A stretch of DNA of 64,000 nt, taken from assembly GCF_006861825.1 (NCBI RefSeq), contig NZ_VDGI01000017.1, positions 1 through 64,000 of the forward strand, given 5' to 3'. Of the stretch, positions 53,914-62,636 are shown one piece after another. The DNA comes from Psychrobacillus vulpis. GTDB taxonomy: Bacteria; Bacillota; Bacilli; Bacillales_A; Planococcaceae. Numbering within the stretch: position 1 is the first letter of the stretch; the number at the start of each line of letters is the position of its first letter. The notes beneath the pieces are model-generated. The model saw only the letters and a program-made list of their open reading frames with translations, did not search any database and was not told where the DNA came from. The position numbers and the translations under genes were made by a program.

Positions 53914-56630
53914 TTTACAATCCCTCCACTTCCGGCTAATAAAGTCGCTACTTGTACGATATGAGCTTCCTTCCAGACATACCGCATATTTTCATGACAT
54001 GTAAAATACAGTAGTTGATAATCATTTTGTATATCTGACATTAATTGTACCACTTGTTGTACTCGGAAACGATCGAAATGTACAAATGGATCATCCATAA
54101 TTATTGGAAAAGGAGCTTCGTTTTTCAATGATATAGCAAGTGACATCCGAAGTGAAATGTAGGCTTGCTCTTTTGTTGCTTGACTAAGTTCAGCAATCCG
54201 AAAACGCTGACCATTTGATTTGATTGCTTCAAAGGTTCCATCCGGTGTGAGCACAAGATGTTCATATGAACTACCCGTAAGCATTTTAAAATAATTTTGA
54301 GCTAATTCTAATACTTCTGGCAGACGTTCTTCCTTTAACTGCATCATCATTTGTTTAATAGCTTCTACTACCGCTTTATAAGAAGACCATTTCTTTACGT
54401 ATTCATGAAGTTCTGCTTTTTTCTGTTCAAGCTTTTGCAAAATCTCACTATGTTGCTCTTCATTTAATAGTTTATTTGTTTTGTATTGTAAAGATGCTTT
54501 TTCTTCAACTAATTCATTTCTTCGAGTTTGAAGTATTTGTAGTTTATCATTGCTTTCTTTTTCAAAAGAATCATCAAATTCATCTAATCCAATATCTATA
54601 CTTCCTAGCTGCATCTGAATATGGTGTAATTCTTTTTCAAATGATACTCTTTGTTCAAACAAAGTATGCGCTAAATAATAATCATTTGCAGATTTCACTT
54701 CTGCCTCATAGAATAGCTCTTGAATACTTTGTTCGTACGCTTCAAGCAAGGTTGTATTTTCTTTTTGCTTAATAGTAATCTCCTTTATCTTACTATTAAT
54801 GGATTCATGCTCCTCTACCTTTTTCTTTTCAGACAAATAATGCTCTCGAAGCTGATGGAATAACATATCTTCTATTAAGGATAGATTCGCTACTCTTTTG
54901 GCTTGTTGTATTAATTCTTGCATTCTCTCTCTTACTTCATATAAAGTAATTTCCATTTGATCTAGTTGTATTTGTAGCTCTTGTATAATTCGAAGTCTAT
55001 TAAATAGTTCTTTTAATAAGTTCGATGAGAGCTTACTACTTAAATGGTAGTTCTCCAAAAAAATTTGCACATCTTGATGATTCTTTTGCTTTTCACTTTC
55101 CAATACATGTATTGTATTCTCTAACTGCCCAACTTGCTCTTTTAAGGATAGTTCTTCTTTCTTCAAAATACTTTCATACATTTTTACGTCAGTTGATTGC
55201 TTCATCGTTTTTGGTATAAAATAAAACGCTGCAAACACAAAAAAGCTTATAATTACAGCTATTAGCGTAAACATCCAATTCGACAGTAGAAAACCTAGGA
55301 GGACTCCCATTAATATAATGGCACTACTATACACTATTGAAAATCCATTAGTTTTGTTATTTTCCAAGGAAGTAGCTTTATTACTGTGCTTCCACTCTTG
55401 AATACGGGCTTGTTGCTTTCGAAGATCTTCAGATTTGACTTGAAGGAATCGATTCTCTTGTTTCAATTCAACTTCAAGTTGTTCATGTTTTTTTAATAAC
55501 GATACGAGCTTTTCTTCTTGTTGAATGGATACGTCTGCCTTTACGATATCCGTTAAGTTCTTTTCCCAGTCTATTCCTACTAATGCTAACTGTTGCATTT
55601 GGTTTTGCAATGTCCTATTGTGTTCTTCTTCTATTTGAATCCGTTTAGCTTTCAACTGATGCCATTCTGTTTCATATGCTAGAAAAGATTGTAATGACTC
55701 TAATTGATTTACCGTCATTATTTCGTTGTTCTTCTTTAAATCCTTAAGATTTTCACTTAATTGTTCTATTGCAATTTTTACATTCACTTCTTTTTCTCTT
55801 AGGATTTCATAACGTCGAATTCCATCTATAGGGAAGTTTTGGTGCTTTACTTTTTCTAGTGCATTTACTAGTTCTATTTGTTTTTCTTTAATTGGCTTTA
55901 ATTGCTTCCATTGTATAAATCGTTTTAACTCCGTTGTTACTGTTTTTTCTAGTTCGCTACACTCTACTATTTGCTGTTCAATTTCTTTTAAACGTTTAAT
56001 AGAAGGTTCGTATTTATCTACTTCCTCTAGATGCAATTTCCATTCTGCTTCTATCGATCTTATTTCCTCTATTTTTTGATTGATAACCGGTTTTTTTCCA
56101 CTTGGCTTAAACAGTTCTCCCATTTCTTTAACAAACTGCGCTTCTAAAATCGATAAAGTATCCATGCCGGTCGTTCCAGAAGAAAGTAAAGTTCGAGTTA
56201 ACTCTTCCTCCGTCATTTTTTCAAACCCTTGTAATTGAAGCATTGAAAATGAAAATATCGCTTCGAAATCTGAACGATTATAGGAATGTAGCAAGCTAGT
56301 TAGTTCTTTTTCTCCACCTCGTGTTCCATTTTCAAAGTAAAGAGTAACATCCCCACTCGCTTTCCCTTTTACACGTTCTATTACAACTCGACCTTGTTGT
56401 TCATCCAATAATTGAATCTTACCTCCGTAGGTAGCTCCACTTTTTGGTTCGTATCTTAATACTTGTGCATTTTTTTGTGGGAACCCAAAAAGTATATGCA
56501 ATATAAATTGCTGAATTGTAGATTTCCCTGCTTCATTTTCACCATAAAAGATGTTCATTCCTGCATTTAAATCTATTTGTACATTCTCATGTTTTCCAAA
56601 GCCGTAAATATGGAGTTTTTCTATTTTCAT
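53910..56630 (-). CDS. yhaN: YhaN, SbcC/Rad50-like ATPase with a membrane hairpin
   Basis: In this 906-residue protein the N-terminal Walker A is [10 protein letters not shown] and the C-terminal Walker B is [12 protein letters not shown], with long coiled coils between. Two adjacent hydrophobic helices lie near residues 430-475 ([20 protein letters not shown] and the next), at the position of the Rad50 hook, so the coiled-coil tip may be in the membrane. With YhaO it should form an SbcCD-like nuclease. Overlaps yhaM by ATGA. Confidence 0.87.
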   Translation of the reverse strand: MKIEKLHIYGFGKHENVQIDLNAGMNIFYGENEAGKSTIQQFILHILFGFPQKNAQVLRYEPKSGATYGGKIQLLDEQQGRVVIERVKGKASGDVTLYFENGTRGGEKELTSLLHSYNRSDFEAIFSFSMLQLQGFEKMTEEELTRTLLSSGTTGMDTLSILEAQFVKEMGELFKPSGKKPVINQKIEEIRSIEAEWKLHLEEVDKYEPSIKRLKEIEQQIVECSELEKTVTTELKRFIQWKQLKPIKEKQIELVNALEKVKHQNFPIDGIRRYEILREKEVNVKIAIEQLSENLKDLKKNNEIMTVNQLESLQSFLAYETEWHQLKAKRIQIEEEHNRTLQNQMQQLALVGIDWEKNLTDIVKADVSIQQEEKLVSLLKKHEQLEVELKQENRFLQVKSEDLRKQQARIQEWKHSNKATSLENNKTNGFSIVYSSAIILMGVLLGFLLSNWMFTLIAVIISFFVFAAFYFIPKTMKQSTDVKMYESILKKEELSLKEQVGQLENTIHVLESEKQKNHQDVQIFLENYHLSSKLSSNLLKELFNRLRIIQELQIQLDQMEITLYEVRERMQELIQQAKRVANLSLIEDMLFHQLREHYLSEKKKVEEHESINSKIKEITIKQKENTTLLEAYEQSIQELFYEAEVKSANDYYLAHTLFEQRVSFEKELHHIQMQLGSIDIGLDEFDDSFEKESNDKLQILQTRRNELVEEKASLQYKTNKLLNEEQHSEILQKLEQKKAELHEYVKKWSSYKAVVEAIKQMMMQLKEERLPEVLELAQNYFKMLTGSSYEHLVLTPDGTFEAIKSNGQRFRIAELSQATKEQAYISLRMSLAISLKNEAPFPIIMDDPFVHFDRFRVQQVVQLMSDIQNDYQLLYFTCHENMRYVWKEAHIVQVATLLAGSGGIVK

Positions 56631-56633
56631 CGT

Positions 56634-57845
56634 TTATTCACTCCTCTGTGCAACAACTTTAGACAATAGCTGTTCTACCTCTTCTATGATTTCTTTCGTT
56701 AAGTCTGTTTCGATTGGGACAAGATATCTACTTCCTTTTGGATGCTGATACAGTTCCTTTAAAGTATACTTCCAATCGAAAGTGTTCCATTGTTGTATCA
56801 ATTGCAATAGCATAGCAGATTCTTTTAATGTATCTTTTGACATTTCAAGTTTAAGCTGTTGTACGATAATAAAAGGATTTTTTTCGTCCATGCACTCTTG
56901 AATCACGGAAAGCCATTCTTCTTTAGTCGTTGATTGGAGCAGATCTTCCGTATCTTCCAATATATTAGTAAGTATTAAATCTACAATTGAATTACCATTT
57001 GATGCGCTATATGAAGTCAGCTTTTCTTCAATGCGAGCTATTAAATCGTTTGCATGGACGACACCTTCACAAGATACTTCTATTTCATCATAAATAAAAG
57101 AAGACGAGGGGATAAAATGAAGGACTGAATTCCCTTTTGATAAAGAGACATCATAGAATCCCTTCATTCCTTTTTCATTTCGATGCCTGCTTTGCGTATT
57201 TCCAGGATATACGATTGGAGGATCATTATGAAGAACTTGTCTTTTGTGAATATGACCAAGAGCCCAATAATCGTAGCCCTTCCCTATTAAATCGCTTTTA
57301 CGAAAAGGAGCATAAACATCATGTTCTTCATTTCCTTCCACACTACCATGAAGCATTCCTATATGGTATTCACTAGCATCTTTCACTGATGGATAATAAC
57401 GATGCATCGCTTCATTAATATGACGTTCCTTATAACTAAAACCAGTTACATGAACTTTTTTCCCTCTTACCTCAATCATTTTCGTTTCTACTTCTTCACC
57501 AAATACTTGTACATTATCTGGCAGCTGAAATCTCACCCATTTCCCACTTAAATGATCATGGTTGCCATAGCATAGAAAAACAGGAATTCCCTCCGACTGG
57601 AGAGATTCCATCCCTTTTTGAAATATATGCTGCGCACGTAAGCTTCTATTTTCTCCATCGTAAATATCTCCAACAATTAGTACAAAATCTGGCTTATTTT
57701 CTAACGCATACTCGATAATTCTAGTAAAAGCATGAAATGTACTCTCGCATATATCTTTCCATCTACTTTGCGGAATGGATGAAATACCTTTAAAAGGACT
57801 ATCCAAATGCAAATCTGCTATATGAAGAAAACGAATTTCTGCCAT
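56634..57845 (-). CDS. yhaO: YhaO, SbcD/Mre11-like metallophosphoesterase
   Basis: This 403-residue protein has the calcineurin-like nuclease motifs HIADLHLDSPF, LIVGDIYDGENR, CYGNHDHLS, GMLHGSVEGN and ALGHIHKRQ in order. The C-terminal part (about 300-400) should contact YhaN. GAGGGGTG lies before the ATG. It is the first gene of the operon. Confidence 0.9.
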   Translation of the reverse strand: MAEIRFLHIADLHLDSPFKGISSIPQSRWKDICESTFHAFTRIIEYALENKPDFVLIVGDIYDGENRSLRAQHIFQKGMESLQSEGIPVFLCYGNHDHLSGKWVRFQLPDNVQVFGEEVETKMIEVRGKKVHVTGFSYKERHINEAMHRYYPSVKDASEYHIGMLHGSVEGNEEHDVYAPFRKSDLIGKGYDYWALGHIHKRQVLHNDPPIVYPGNTQSRHRNEKGMKGFYDVSLSKGNSVLHFIPSSSFIYDEIEVSCEGVVHANDLIARIEEKLTSYSASNGNSIVDLILTNILEDTEDLLQSTTKEEWLSVIQECMDEKNPFIIVQQLKLEMSKDTLKESAMLLQLIQQWNTFDWKYTLKELYQHPKGSRYLVPIETDLTKEIIEEVEQLLSKVVAQRSE

Positions 57846-57864
57846 TTAGTACACCCCTCATCAA

Positions 57865-57975
57865 TTTGTCCTTGGCGTATTCGCTTCCACATTTTCCATC
57901 GAACTAATTCGATGAAATATCTGTGACATCCGCCAGTGGCTTTAACCTTATTCAGCTCCCTGAATGGGAGGAAGT
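57865..57975. repeat. Dispersed intergenic repeat, second copy of the TCTGTG family
   Basis: TCTGTGACATCCGCCAGTGG and TTAACCTTATTCA (about 57918-57953) match the copy at 42468-42506. This fills most of the 308-base gap upstream of yhaO. Confidence 0.6.
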
Positions 57976-58064
57976 TTTGACATTCTTCTCACTACTTATA
58001 GAAGTAGAAGACTTCTGCTAAATAAATTCAAAATAGAATATTTGTTCTTATTTTACCATAAGGA

Positions 58065-58100
58065 AAAGATTGCATACAATTAAATGTGTGCAATCTTTTA
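58065..58100. terminator. Hairpin, probable terminator of the small leftward cluster
   Basis: AGATTGCATAC pairs with GTGTGCAATCT; T-rich sequence follows on both strands. It lies about 55 bases beyond the stop of the gene at 58154. Confidence 0.55.
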
Positions 58101-58153
58101 AGTAAATATATCCTATTAAATAAATAGATCATTGAACAGCTTAAATGAATTGG

Positions 58154-58354
58154 TTAATTAAGCATTCTTCGCTCTTTTTTTATCTGTTGAATTGTTACGA
58201 TCAATCCAGTAAAACCAGCAGTAAAGGAACAAGGCACACTATAAATTAGATATTTCCATTGCTCGGTAAATAATGAAATAAACAAAAATATTATTGGAAA
58301 TCCAATTAATACAAATAGCGAAACGAATAATGCCCATTTAGTATTATTTTTCAT
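58154..58354 (-). CDS. Small membrane protein
   Basis: A 66-residue protein with two hydrophobic helices (about 8-27 and 34-57) and a basic tail QQIKKERRMLN. AGGAGG lies upstream of the ATG. It follows the DUF2178-like gene and the Xre gene in the same direction and is probably co-transcribed. Family not recognised. Confidence 0.6.
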   Translation of the reverse strand: MKNNTKWALFVSLFVLIGFPIIFLFISLFTEQWKYLIYSVPCSFTAGFTGLIVTIQQIKKERRMLN

Positions 58355-58411
58355 ATTAATTACCTCCTTAAACTGAAAAAGCTAGAATTTATCAATATCC
58401 TTTTAGTAAAT

Positions 58412-58723
58412 TTAGTTCGATTTATTAGCAATAATTGCACCAATTCCGTAAGAACTCATATGAACTACCCATATCCCCGTTAACAAGAAAAAAGCAAAAC
58501 TTGGCCCTTCCATAACAATAATAATCATCCATACAATTAAAATTGTTATTGTCGTAACTAACCAAGATAAGGAGCGGGCTTTTTCATGTATTCTAATATA
58601 ACGCTCATCAAACCATCTCCTCTTCTTCCCTATTCTTCTCATGATTAAAAACACAATCACCATCACTACAATCGCAAGAGGTAAACCTACCAAAAATGAT
58701 AATAAATCAAAATCCTCATACAT
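58412..58723 (-). CDS. Multi-helix small membrane protein of an Xre-linked operon
   Basis: A 103-residue protein with helices at about 8-30 and a pair at about 52-95, separated by a charged linker RRIGKKRRWFDERYIRIHEK. Its layout (helices around a DERY..I..KA segment) resembles the DUF2178 or DUF3796-like proteins that are often paired with short Xre regulators. The start at 58723 has GAGGAGG seven bases upstream. The stop of the Xre gene lies two bases before it. Confidence 0.62.
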   Translation of the reverse strand: MYEDFDLLSFLVGLPLAIVVMVIVFLIMRRIGKKRRWFDERYIRIHEKARSLSWLVTTITILIVWMIIIVMEGPSFAFFLLTGIWVVHMSSYGIGAIIANKSN

Positions 58724-58725
58724 AC

Positions 58726-58923
58726 CTATTCCTCCTCGTATATGAATATTTCCTCTATCGCACATTGGAACAATTTCGAGAGCTTAAAAGCTAATGTAAT
58801 GGAAGGATTATACCGTCCTTTTTCTAACGATATAATCGTTTGTCTGGAAACATCCAGCAAGGCTGATAGCTCATCTTGTGTCATTCCTAAAGCAATCCGC
58901 TTTTCTCTTACTAAATTTTCCAT
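58726..58923 (-). CDS. Short Xre-family transcriptional regulator
   Basis: A 65-residue single helix-turn-helix protein: LVREKRIALGMTQDELSALL, DVSRQTIISLEKGRYNPS, then a helical end with EEIFIYEEE. The family (YozG/YgzD-type) commonly sits before a small membrane protein. The start at 58923 has AAGGTGG upstream. Three matching operators at its promoter suggest autoregulation. Extended frame upstream is spurious. Confidence 0.85.
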   Translation of the reverse strand: MENLVREKRIALGMTQDELSALLDVSRQTIISLEKGRYNPSITLAFKLSKLFQCAIEEIFIYEEE

Positions 58924-58942
58924 GTGTATAACCACCTTCTTT

Positions 58943-59003
58943 GTAAAGCTAACTTTACGTAAAGTATACTTTACTTGCAAAACCATTGTCAAGCTCACTT
59001 TAC
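58943..59003 (-). promoter_or_regulatory. Promoter and three operator copies for the Xre operon
   Basis: GTAAAGTATACTTTAC (58959-58974) is a perfect 16 bp palindrome. Abutting it is GTAAAGCTAACTTTAC (58943-58958); a third, GTCAAGCTCACTTTAC, is at 58988-59003. On the minus strand TTGACA (58992-58987) and TATACT (58968-58963) are 18 bases apart, so the operators cover the -35, the -10 and the transcription start. Confidence 0.8.
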
Positions 59004-59064
59004 ATTTCCTTTTAACATTTTTTATGTATAATAATATGTAAGTATAATAAAGGGGTGTTGTTTC

Positions 59065-59250
59065 ATGAAATCGTATAAATTTACTGCATTTGAACCAACA
59101 GGGAAGCTAATCGTAGAAGAGACATGGACTTTCGAGAATGATGACGAAGCAAAGAAAAAAGGGGAAGCAGCAATCGAAGAAAAAGGACTCCTAGAAACTA
59201 CTCATCGTTTAGTTAATAGCGCAGGGAAGCTTGTATTATTCCACGTGTGA
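59065..59250 (+). CDS. yhzD: YhzD-like small protein
   Basis: A 61-residue protein, MKSYKFTAFEPTGKLIVEET onward, with a beta-strand, helix (DDEAKKKGEAAIEEKGL) and beta-strand plan. This fits the YhzD-type family located in the yha region of B. subtilis, by recall. AAAGGGGTG lies upstream. It is a single gene ending in a strong terminator. The function is unknown. Confidence 0.65.
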   Translation: MKSYKFTAFEPTGKLIVEETWTFENDDEAKKKGEAAIEEKGLLETTHRLVNSAGKLVLFHV

Positions 59251-59256
59251 TTTTAA

Positions 59257-59290
59257 GGGACTAAAACCGTATTGGTTTTAGTCCCTTTTT
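59257..59290 (+). terminator. Terminator of the YhzD-like gene
   Basis: GGGACTAAAACC pairs perfectly with GGTTTTAGTCCC, followed by five T residues. Confidence 0.92.
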
Positions 59291-59315
59291 AGGAAGTTTT
59301 TCTTTAGAAATGATT

Positions 59316-59378
59316 TTAGTTGAAATTTTGAATGATTTAGTTGGAATAATCGTATCGTTAGTTGGAAAAGGAAATTTT
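59316..59378. repeat. Three tandem 21 bp repeats (TTAGTTG core)
   Basis: TTAGTTG starts at 59316, 59337 and 59358, exactly 21 bases apart; downstream bases vary. A leftward frame reads as heptads with FQL at each turn. The period equals that of the unrelated repeat at 22393. Confidence 0.78.
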
Positions 59379-59383
59379 GACAT

Positions 59384-59421
59384 AAAAAGAGTTGCAGATT
59401 TCCATGGGATGATCTGCAACT
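59384..59421 (-). terminator. Terminator of the enoyl-CoA hydratase gene
   Basis: On the minus strand GTTGCAGAT pairs with ATCTGCAAC, followed by CTTTTT. Confidence 0.8.
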
Positions 59422-59431
59422 ACAATTTAAT

Positions 59432-60211
59432 TTACTTTCCTTTAAACTCCGGTTGACGTTTTTGAACAAATGCTTGTATGCCTTCTAAATGATCTACTGT
59501 TTTACGCATGGCGGATTGATTCTTCGCTTCTTTTTCGAGTATTAATTCTAATTCTTTTATTTGATTGGCATGTAAAATTTCTTTGGAAGCGATCATTGCA
59601 GCTAATGGAGATTTCATTAGCTTTTGTGCATAGGACATTGCAGTTGCCCACCCCAAGCCTTCTGACGCTACTTCATCGACAAGTCCTATTTCTTTTGCTT
59701 CTTTTCCTTTAAATATTTGACCACTCCACATAAGCTGTTTTGCTCTTGGGATTCCTACTCTCTCTTTTAAGAAGAAATGGCCTCCGCCATCTGGTATTAG
59801 TCCTATACCTATAAAATTCATCGCCAGTTTACTATTTTCTTCTGCGATAATAATATCGCATGCTAGTACCATACTAAGACCAAGCCCCGCTGCTGCTCCG
59901 TGGACAGAAGCTATTGTAATTTGTGGCGAAGTATATAAAGCCATTGCAATACGTGAAACATATGACATCGCTTCTTCTATATTAAATGGATTGTCTGTAT
60001 CTAACATTGCTTTAATATCTCCACCTGCAGAAAATGCACGTCCTTCTCCCTTTAATAGAAGCACTTGAACGGAAGTATCTTGTTTAATGGACTCGAGACA
60101 TTCTGCAAGTTCTTTCATCATTACACCATTCATCGAATTCATTGCATCCGGTCGATTCAATATTAAAGTTGCAATTCGCCCTTCTTTTTCTAATAACAAT
60201 GTTTTATACAT
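59432..60211 (-). CDS. Enoyl-CoA hydratase/isomerase family protein
   Basis: In this 259-residue crotonase-fold protein, AFSAGGDIKAML (oxyanion hole) and the ASVHGAAAGLGLSMVLACDI and GIGLIPDGGG segments are diagnostic. The second acidic residue usual in hydratases is replaced in context GLIPDGG, as in many family members. B. subtilis has YhaR in this neighbourhood. A FadR-like site lies 17 bases upstream, so it likely serves fatty-acid breakdown. Confidence 0.85.
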   Translation of the reverse strand: MYKTLLLEKEGRIATLILNRPDAMNSMNGVMMKELAECLESIKQDTSVQVLLLKGEGRAFSAGGDIKAMLDTDNPFNIEEAMSYVSRIAMALYTSPQITIASVHGAAAGLGLSMVLACDIIIAEENSKLAMNFIGIGLIPDGGGHFFLKERVGIPRAKQLMWSGQIFKGKEAKEIGLVDEVASEGLGWATAMSYAQKLMKSPLAAMIASKEILHANQIKELELILEKEAKNQSAMRKTVDHLEGIQAFVQKRQPEFKGK

Positions 60212-60227
60212 AACTCTTTCCCCTTTA

Positions 60228-60245
60228 TAAGTGAATAGTCATTCA
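60228..60245. promoter_or_regulatory. FadR-like operator upstream of the enoyl-CoA hydratase gene
   Basis: TAAGTGAATAGTCATTCA matches the FadR consensus TGAATGAMTANTCATTCA at 16 of 18 positions (the ambiguity codes counted as matches). It lies at nearly the same distance from its start codon as the lcfB operator. Confidence 0.65.
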
Positions 60246-60309
60246 TTAATTACTATTTCGACAATCTCTACATAATTCCTTCTTCTATTCATGAAATACT
60301 TATAAGAAC

Positions 60310-60346
60310 AAAAAAAGAATCTCCCACATTTTTTGTGGAAGATTCT
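60310..60346 (-). terminator. Terminator of yheA
   Basis: On the minus strand AGAATCTTCCACA pairs with TGTGGGAGATTCT, followed by seven T residues. Confidence 0.9.
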
Positions 60347-60353
60347 ATAAAAT

Positions 60354-60698
60354 TTAAATGCCTTCGTATAACTCTTGTACAGGTTTTATTAATACACGAT
60401 TAACTTCTTCAATTAATTGGCTTAATCCCATTTCAGCTTGTAGCATATGAAAAATTTTCTCATTTCCTTGTGCAAGTTGTGCCGTTTTTTGTGCGTATTC
60501 TAATTCCTCACCAGAAATTTCTTCACCCTTCATTTGTTTCTCCTGAAGAGACAATTGAATTTTGCGGAAGCTTTTAAACAAGGCAAGTGCCTCTGGATCT
60601 TCTTTCACAGACTCGACAGCTGCTTTTACATTGGAGAACTCATCTGTTTTACGAAGTGTTGCTTCTAATTTGTTAATGTCATCATAGATATTAATCAT
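60354..60698 (-). CDS. yheA: YheA, YlbF/YmcA-family protein
   Basis: This 114-residue, all-helical protein has the YlbF/YmcA pattern: INKLEATLRKTDEFSNVKAA and ALALFKSFRKIQLSLQEKQM. Relatives YlbF, YmcA and YaaT act with RNase Y; YheA's role is less clear. AAGGAG lies upstream. It follows yheB by 20 bases, so the two form an operon. Confidence 0.9.
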   Translation of the reverse strand: MINIYDDINKLEATLRKTDEFSNVKAAVESVKEDPEALALFKSFRKIQLSLQEKQMKGEEISGEELEYAQKTAQLAQGNEKIFHMLQAEMGLSQLIEEVNRVLIKPVQELYEGI

Positions 60699-60718
60699 TT
60701 TTATTTTGCTCCTTTGAT

Positions 60719-61861
60719 TTAACTTGTAAAAAATACAATTAATCCTTGGATTATCCCAATAAGACCACCAAGAACCCCACCTAGTACTGTTATCATTTTA
60801 AACTCTTTTTTCGATATGCCAAGTACAATTTCTTCTAAACGCGCAACTGGGAAAGAATCAACTTGTTCTTTAACCATTTCTTCTAATTTCATTTTGCGTA
60901 ATATTTCCTCTAGCTTTGCTTCTGCTTCTATAAAAGCATATGAAATTAATTTTGGAACAAGCTTTGTTTGTGCCCATTCTGTTGCTTCTGGGAAATAATG
61001 AACTAAACTATGGTTCAGTCTCTCTTCTATTGCCAATTGTTTAGTCAAATATCCTTTCACATTAGCAATGACTGGTTCAAAATCGAATCCATCCATTATT
61101 TCTATAACAGGTCGATCTTTAAGCTTTTCCCATTCATTTTTTACGATTTTCTCCAACATATTTTTTGTTCCGGGTGCTCTTAAAAACTTTAATATCTCTG
61201 GCTGTACCTTACCAGCAAGAGAGGAAGATTCCCCAACGAACATTTGAATCATGCTTCCAAGTGTTCCTTTTGTTGAAAGAAAATCATCAATTAAATTTTT
61301 TACGGTCATTTTCCCTTCTTCCGAGACGAAAAATTCTTCACCTTTTAGAAGGATATACCCTACTATTTCTGCTACTTTACTATCCGCTTTCAGTTGCCAA
61401 TCTACTGGAGCAAGCTGACGGATCGTTTCATGCTCAAATCGAGTTTTTAAACGGTTAAATTGAATGTCCACTTGCTCATTAATTTTTTCATTTGCCATTG
61501 ATGCAACATTCTCAATACCGCCAAACATTAACCAATCTCCGATAGTTTTATCTGAAAGAAGAATCTTCTCATTTAATTGTTGAACAATTATTTTTGTCGT
61601 TTTCTCTTGCATTTCATCATTAAAATATTTTCTTTTAAAGATGTCAGGAGTTAGTAAGTGATTAATCACTGTGTTTCCTAATTGTTTTGCAAGTTCGTCA
61701 CGTCTTTTTGGTATTAACCCTGGTGTGAATGGAACCCGCCATGATCCAATATATTTTGCTTCATGTGGTCTAAATAACATTTTAATAGCATAGTGATTCG
61801 TTACTGCCCCAATAGCTGCTCCGACTGCTGCCATAAATACAATCGTCCATATTAACCCCAT
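60719..61861 (-). CDS. yheB: YheB, DUF445-family membrane protein
   Basis: The 380-residue protein has an N-terminal helix (about 2-22) followed by NHYAIKMLFRPHEAKYIGSW, the DUF445 hallmark, a long helical middle and a C-terminal helix (about 357-378, GGVLGGLIGIIQGLIVFF). The family's function is unknown; a membrane-tethered scaffold is a common guess. It precedes yheA. Confidence 0.9.
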   Translation of the reverse strand: MGLIWTIVFMAAVGAAIGAVTNHYAIKMLFRPHEAKYIGSWRVPFTPGLIPKRRDELAKQLGNTVINHLLTPDIFKRKYFNDEMQEKTTKIIVQQLNEKILLSDKTIGDWLMFGGIENVASMANEKINEQVDIQFNRLKTRFEHETIRQLAPVDWQLKADSKVAEIVGYILLKGEEFFVSEEGKMTVKNLIDDFLSTKGTLGSMIQMFVGESSSLAGKVQPEILKFLRAPGTKNMLEKIVKNEWEKLKDRPVIEIMDGFDFEPVIANVKGYLTKQLAIEERLNHSLVHYFPEATEWAQTKLVPKLISYAFIEAEAKLEEILRKMKLEEMVKEQVDSFPVARLEEIVLGISKKEFKMITVLGGVLGGLIGIIQGLIVFFTS

Positions 61862-61927
61862 CTATTTCACCTTTTTCCTCTAACTTCACACTTATTATAG
61901 CAGAGGAATGGTAAACTCTGAAATTAT

Positions 61928-62317
61928 TTACAACGCATTGTACATCATTGATAAACGGATCGCATGCTCTGTCTCGTCATGCATCGCCACAAATAATGGT
62001 GCATACGCTTGTTGAATTGGTATTTGTAGTAACATTTCTTTATACATTTCTGCAGCCTCTAGCTCATCTTTAACTGCACTTTTTGCACATGCCTTTAAAT
62101 TTATGCAGGAAGCGCGTTTTTGCAAGTTTTGTACAAAAGTCCCTGTCAGCATATAATAGAGTTGTTGGAACATTTCATAATGGCTTTTTTCATCCTCATA
62201 CATATGTTGAATAAATCCTTGCCAATATGGATCGCTCGTTAAATTATACATACTTTTGTAATAATGATAATCTGCATATTCATTTTGTATCGCTTTTTGT
62301 AAATTTTCTACAAACAA
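61928..62317 (-). CDS. Ferritin-like (rubrerythrin-type) domain protein
   Basis: A 129-residue four-helix protein with metal-binding patterns EYADYHYY, EDEKSHYEMFQ, DELEAAEMYKEML and HDETEHAIR (ExxH-type pairs at helix positions suited to a di-iron site). A Cys pair lies in the middle (ASCINLKACAKS). The TTG start at 62317 is seven bases after AAGGAG. Divergent from yheE. The role may be in spore coats or oxidative stress; unproven. Confidence 0.78.
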   Translation of the reverse strand: MFVENLQKAIQNEYADYHYYKSMYNLTSDPYWQGFIQHMYEDEKSHYEMFQQLYYMLTGTFVQNLQKRASCINLKACAKSAVKDELEAAEMYKEMLLQIPIQQAYAPLFVAMHDETEHAIRLSMMYNAL

Positions 62318-62389
62318 TTTGATGCTCCTTCGCTAGTCATTTCTACTAGTGTATGCGAGCAAATTATGTCACATGAAAGGTTGATATGT

Positions 62390-62593
62390 ATGTTACAGCA
62401 TTTTAGCTTTAAACCGCTTTTTGAAAACAAACAATTACCAGGTTGGTCTATTTCATTTTTCTATAAACAAACCAGATATACTGGAGAATACGATGCAGAT
62501 GGCACGATTAAATGGATAGGGGAAATACCTACGGAAGAAGAAACTGTTAAAAAAATGATTCATGAGCTAATGTTGTTTCATGTATATGATTAA
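62390..62593 (+). CDS. yheE: YheE-family (DUF5342) small protein
   Basis: A 67-residue protein beginning MLQHFSFKPLFENKQLPGW, with FSFYKQTRYTGEYDADGTIKW-type strands. This fits the YheE/DUF5342 pattern near yheA-yheB in B. subtilis. The ATG at 62390 has GAAAGG nine bases upstream; an upstream in-frame ATG at 62366 precedes the site. Function unknown. Confidence 0.72.
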   Translation: MLQHFSFKPLFENKQLPGWSISFFYKQTRYTGEYDADGTIKWIGEIPTEEETVKKMIHELMLFHVYD

Positions 62594-62636
62594 GAAAAGC
62601 GCTGGGGATACTATTTTCCCTAGCGCTTTTCTTATG
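62592..62636. terminator. Bidirectional terminator
   Basis: AAGAAAAGCGCT pairs with AGCGCTTTTCTT, with GGGA/TCCC extending the stem. It separates the convergent yheE and MFS genes. Confidence 0.85.

Noticed and set aside
58742-59041. Rightward open frame antisense to the Xre gene
   Set aside because: It mirrors the Xre coding sequence and operators, and has no binding site.
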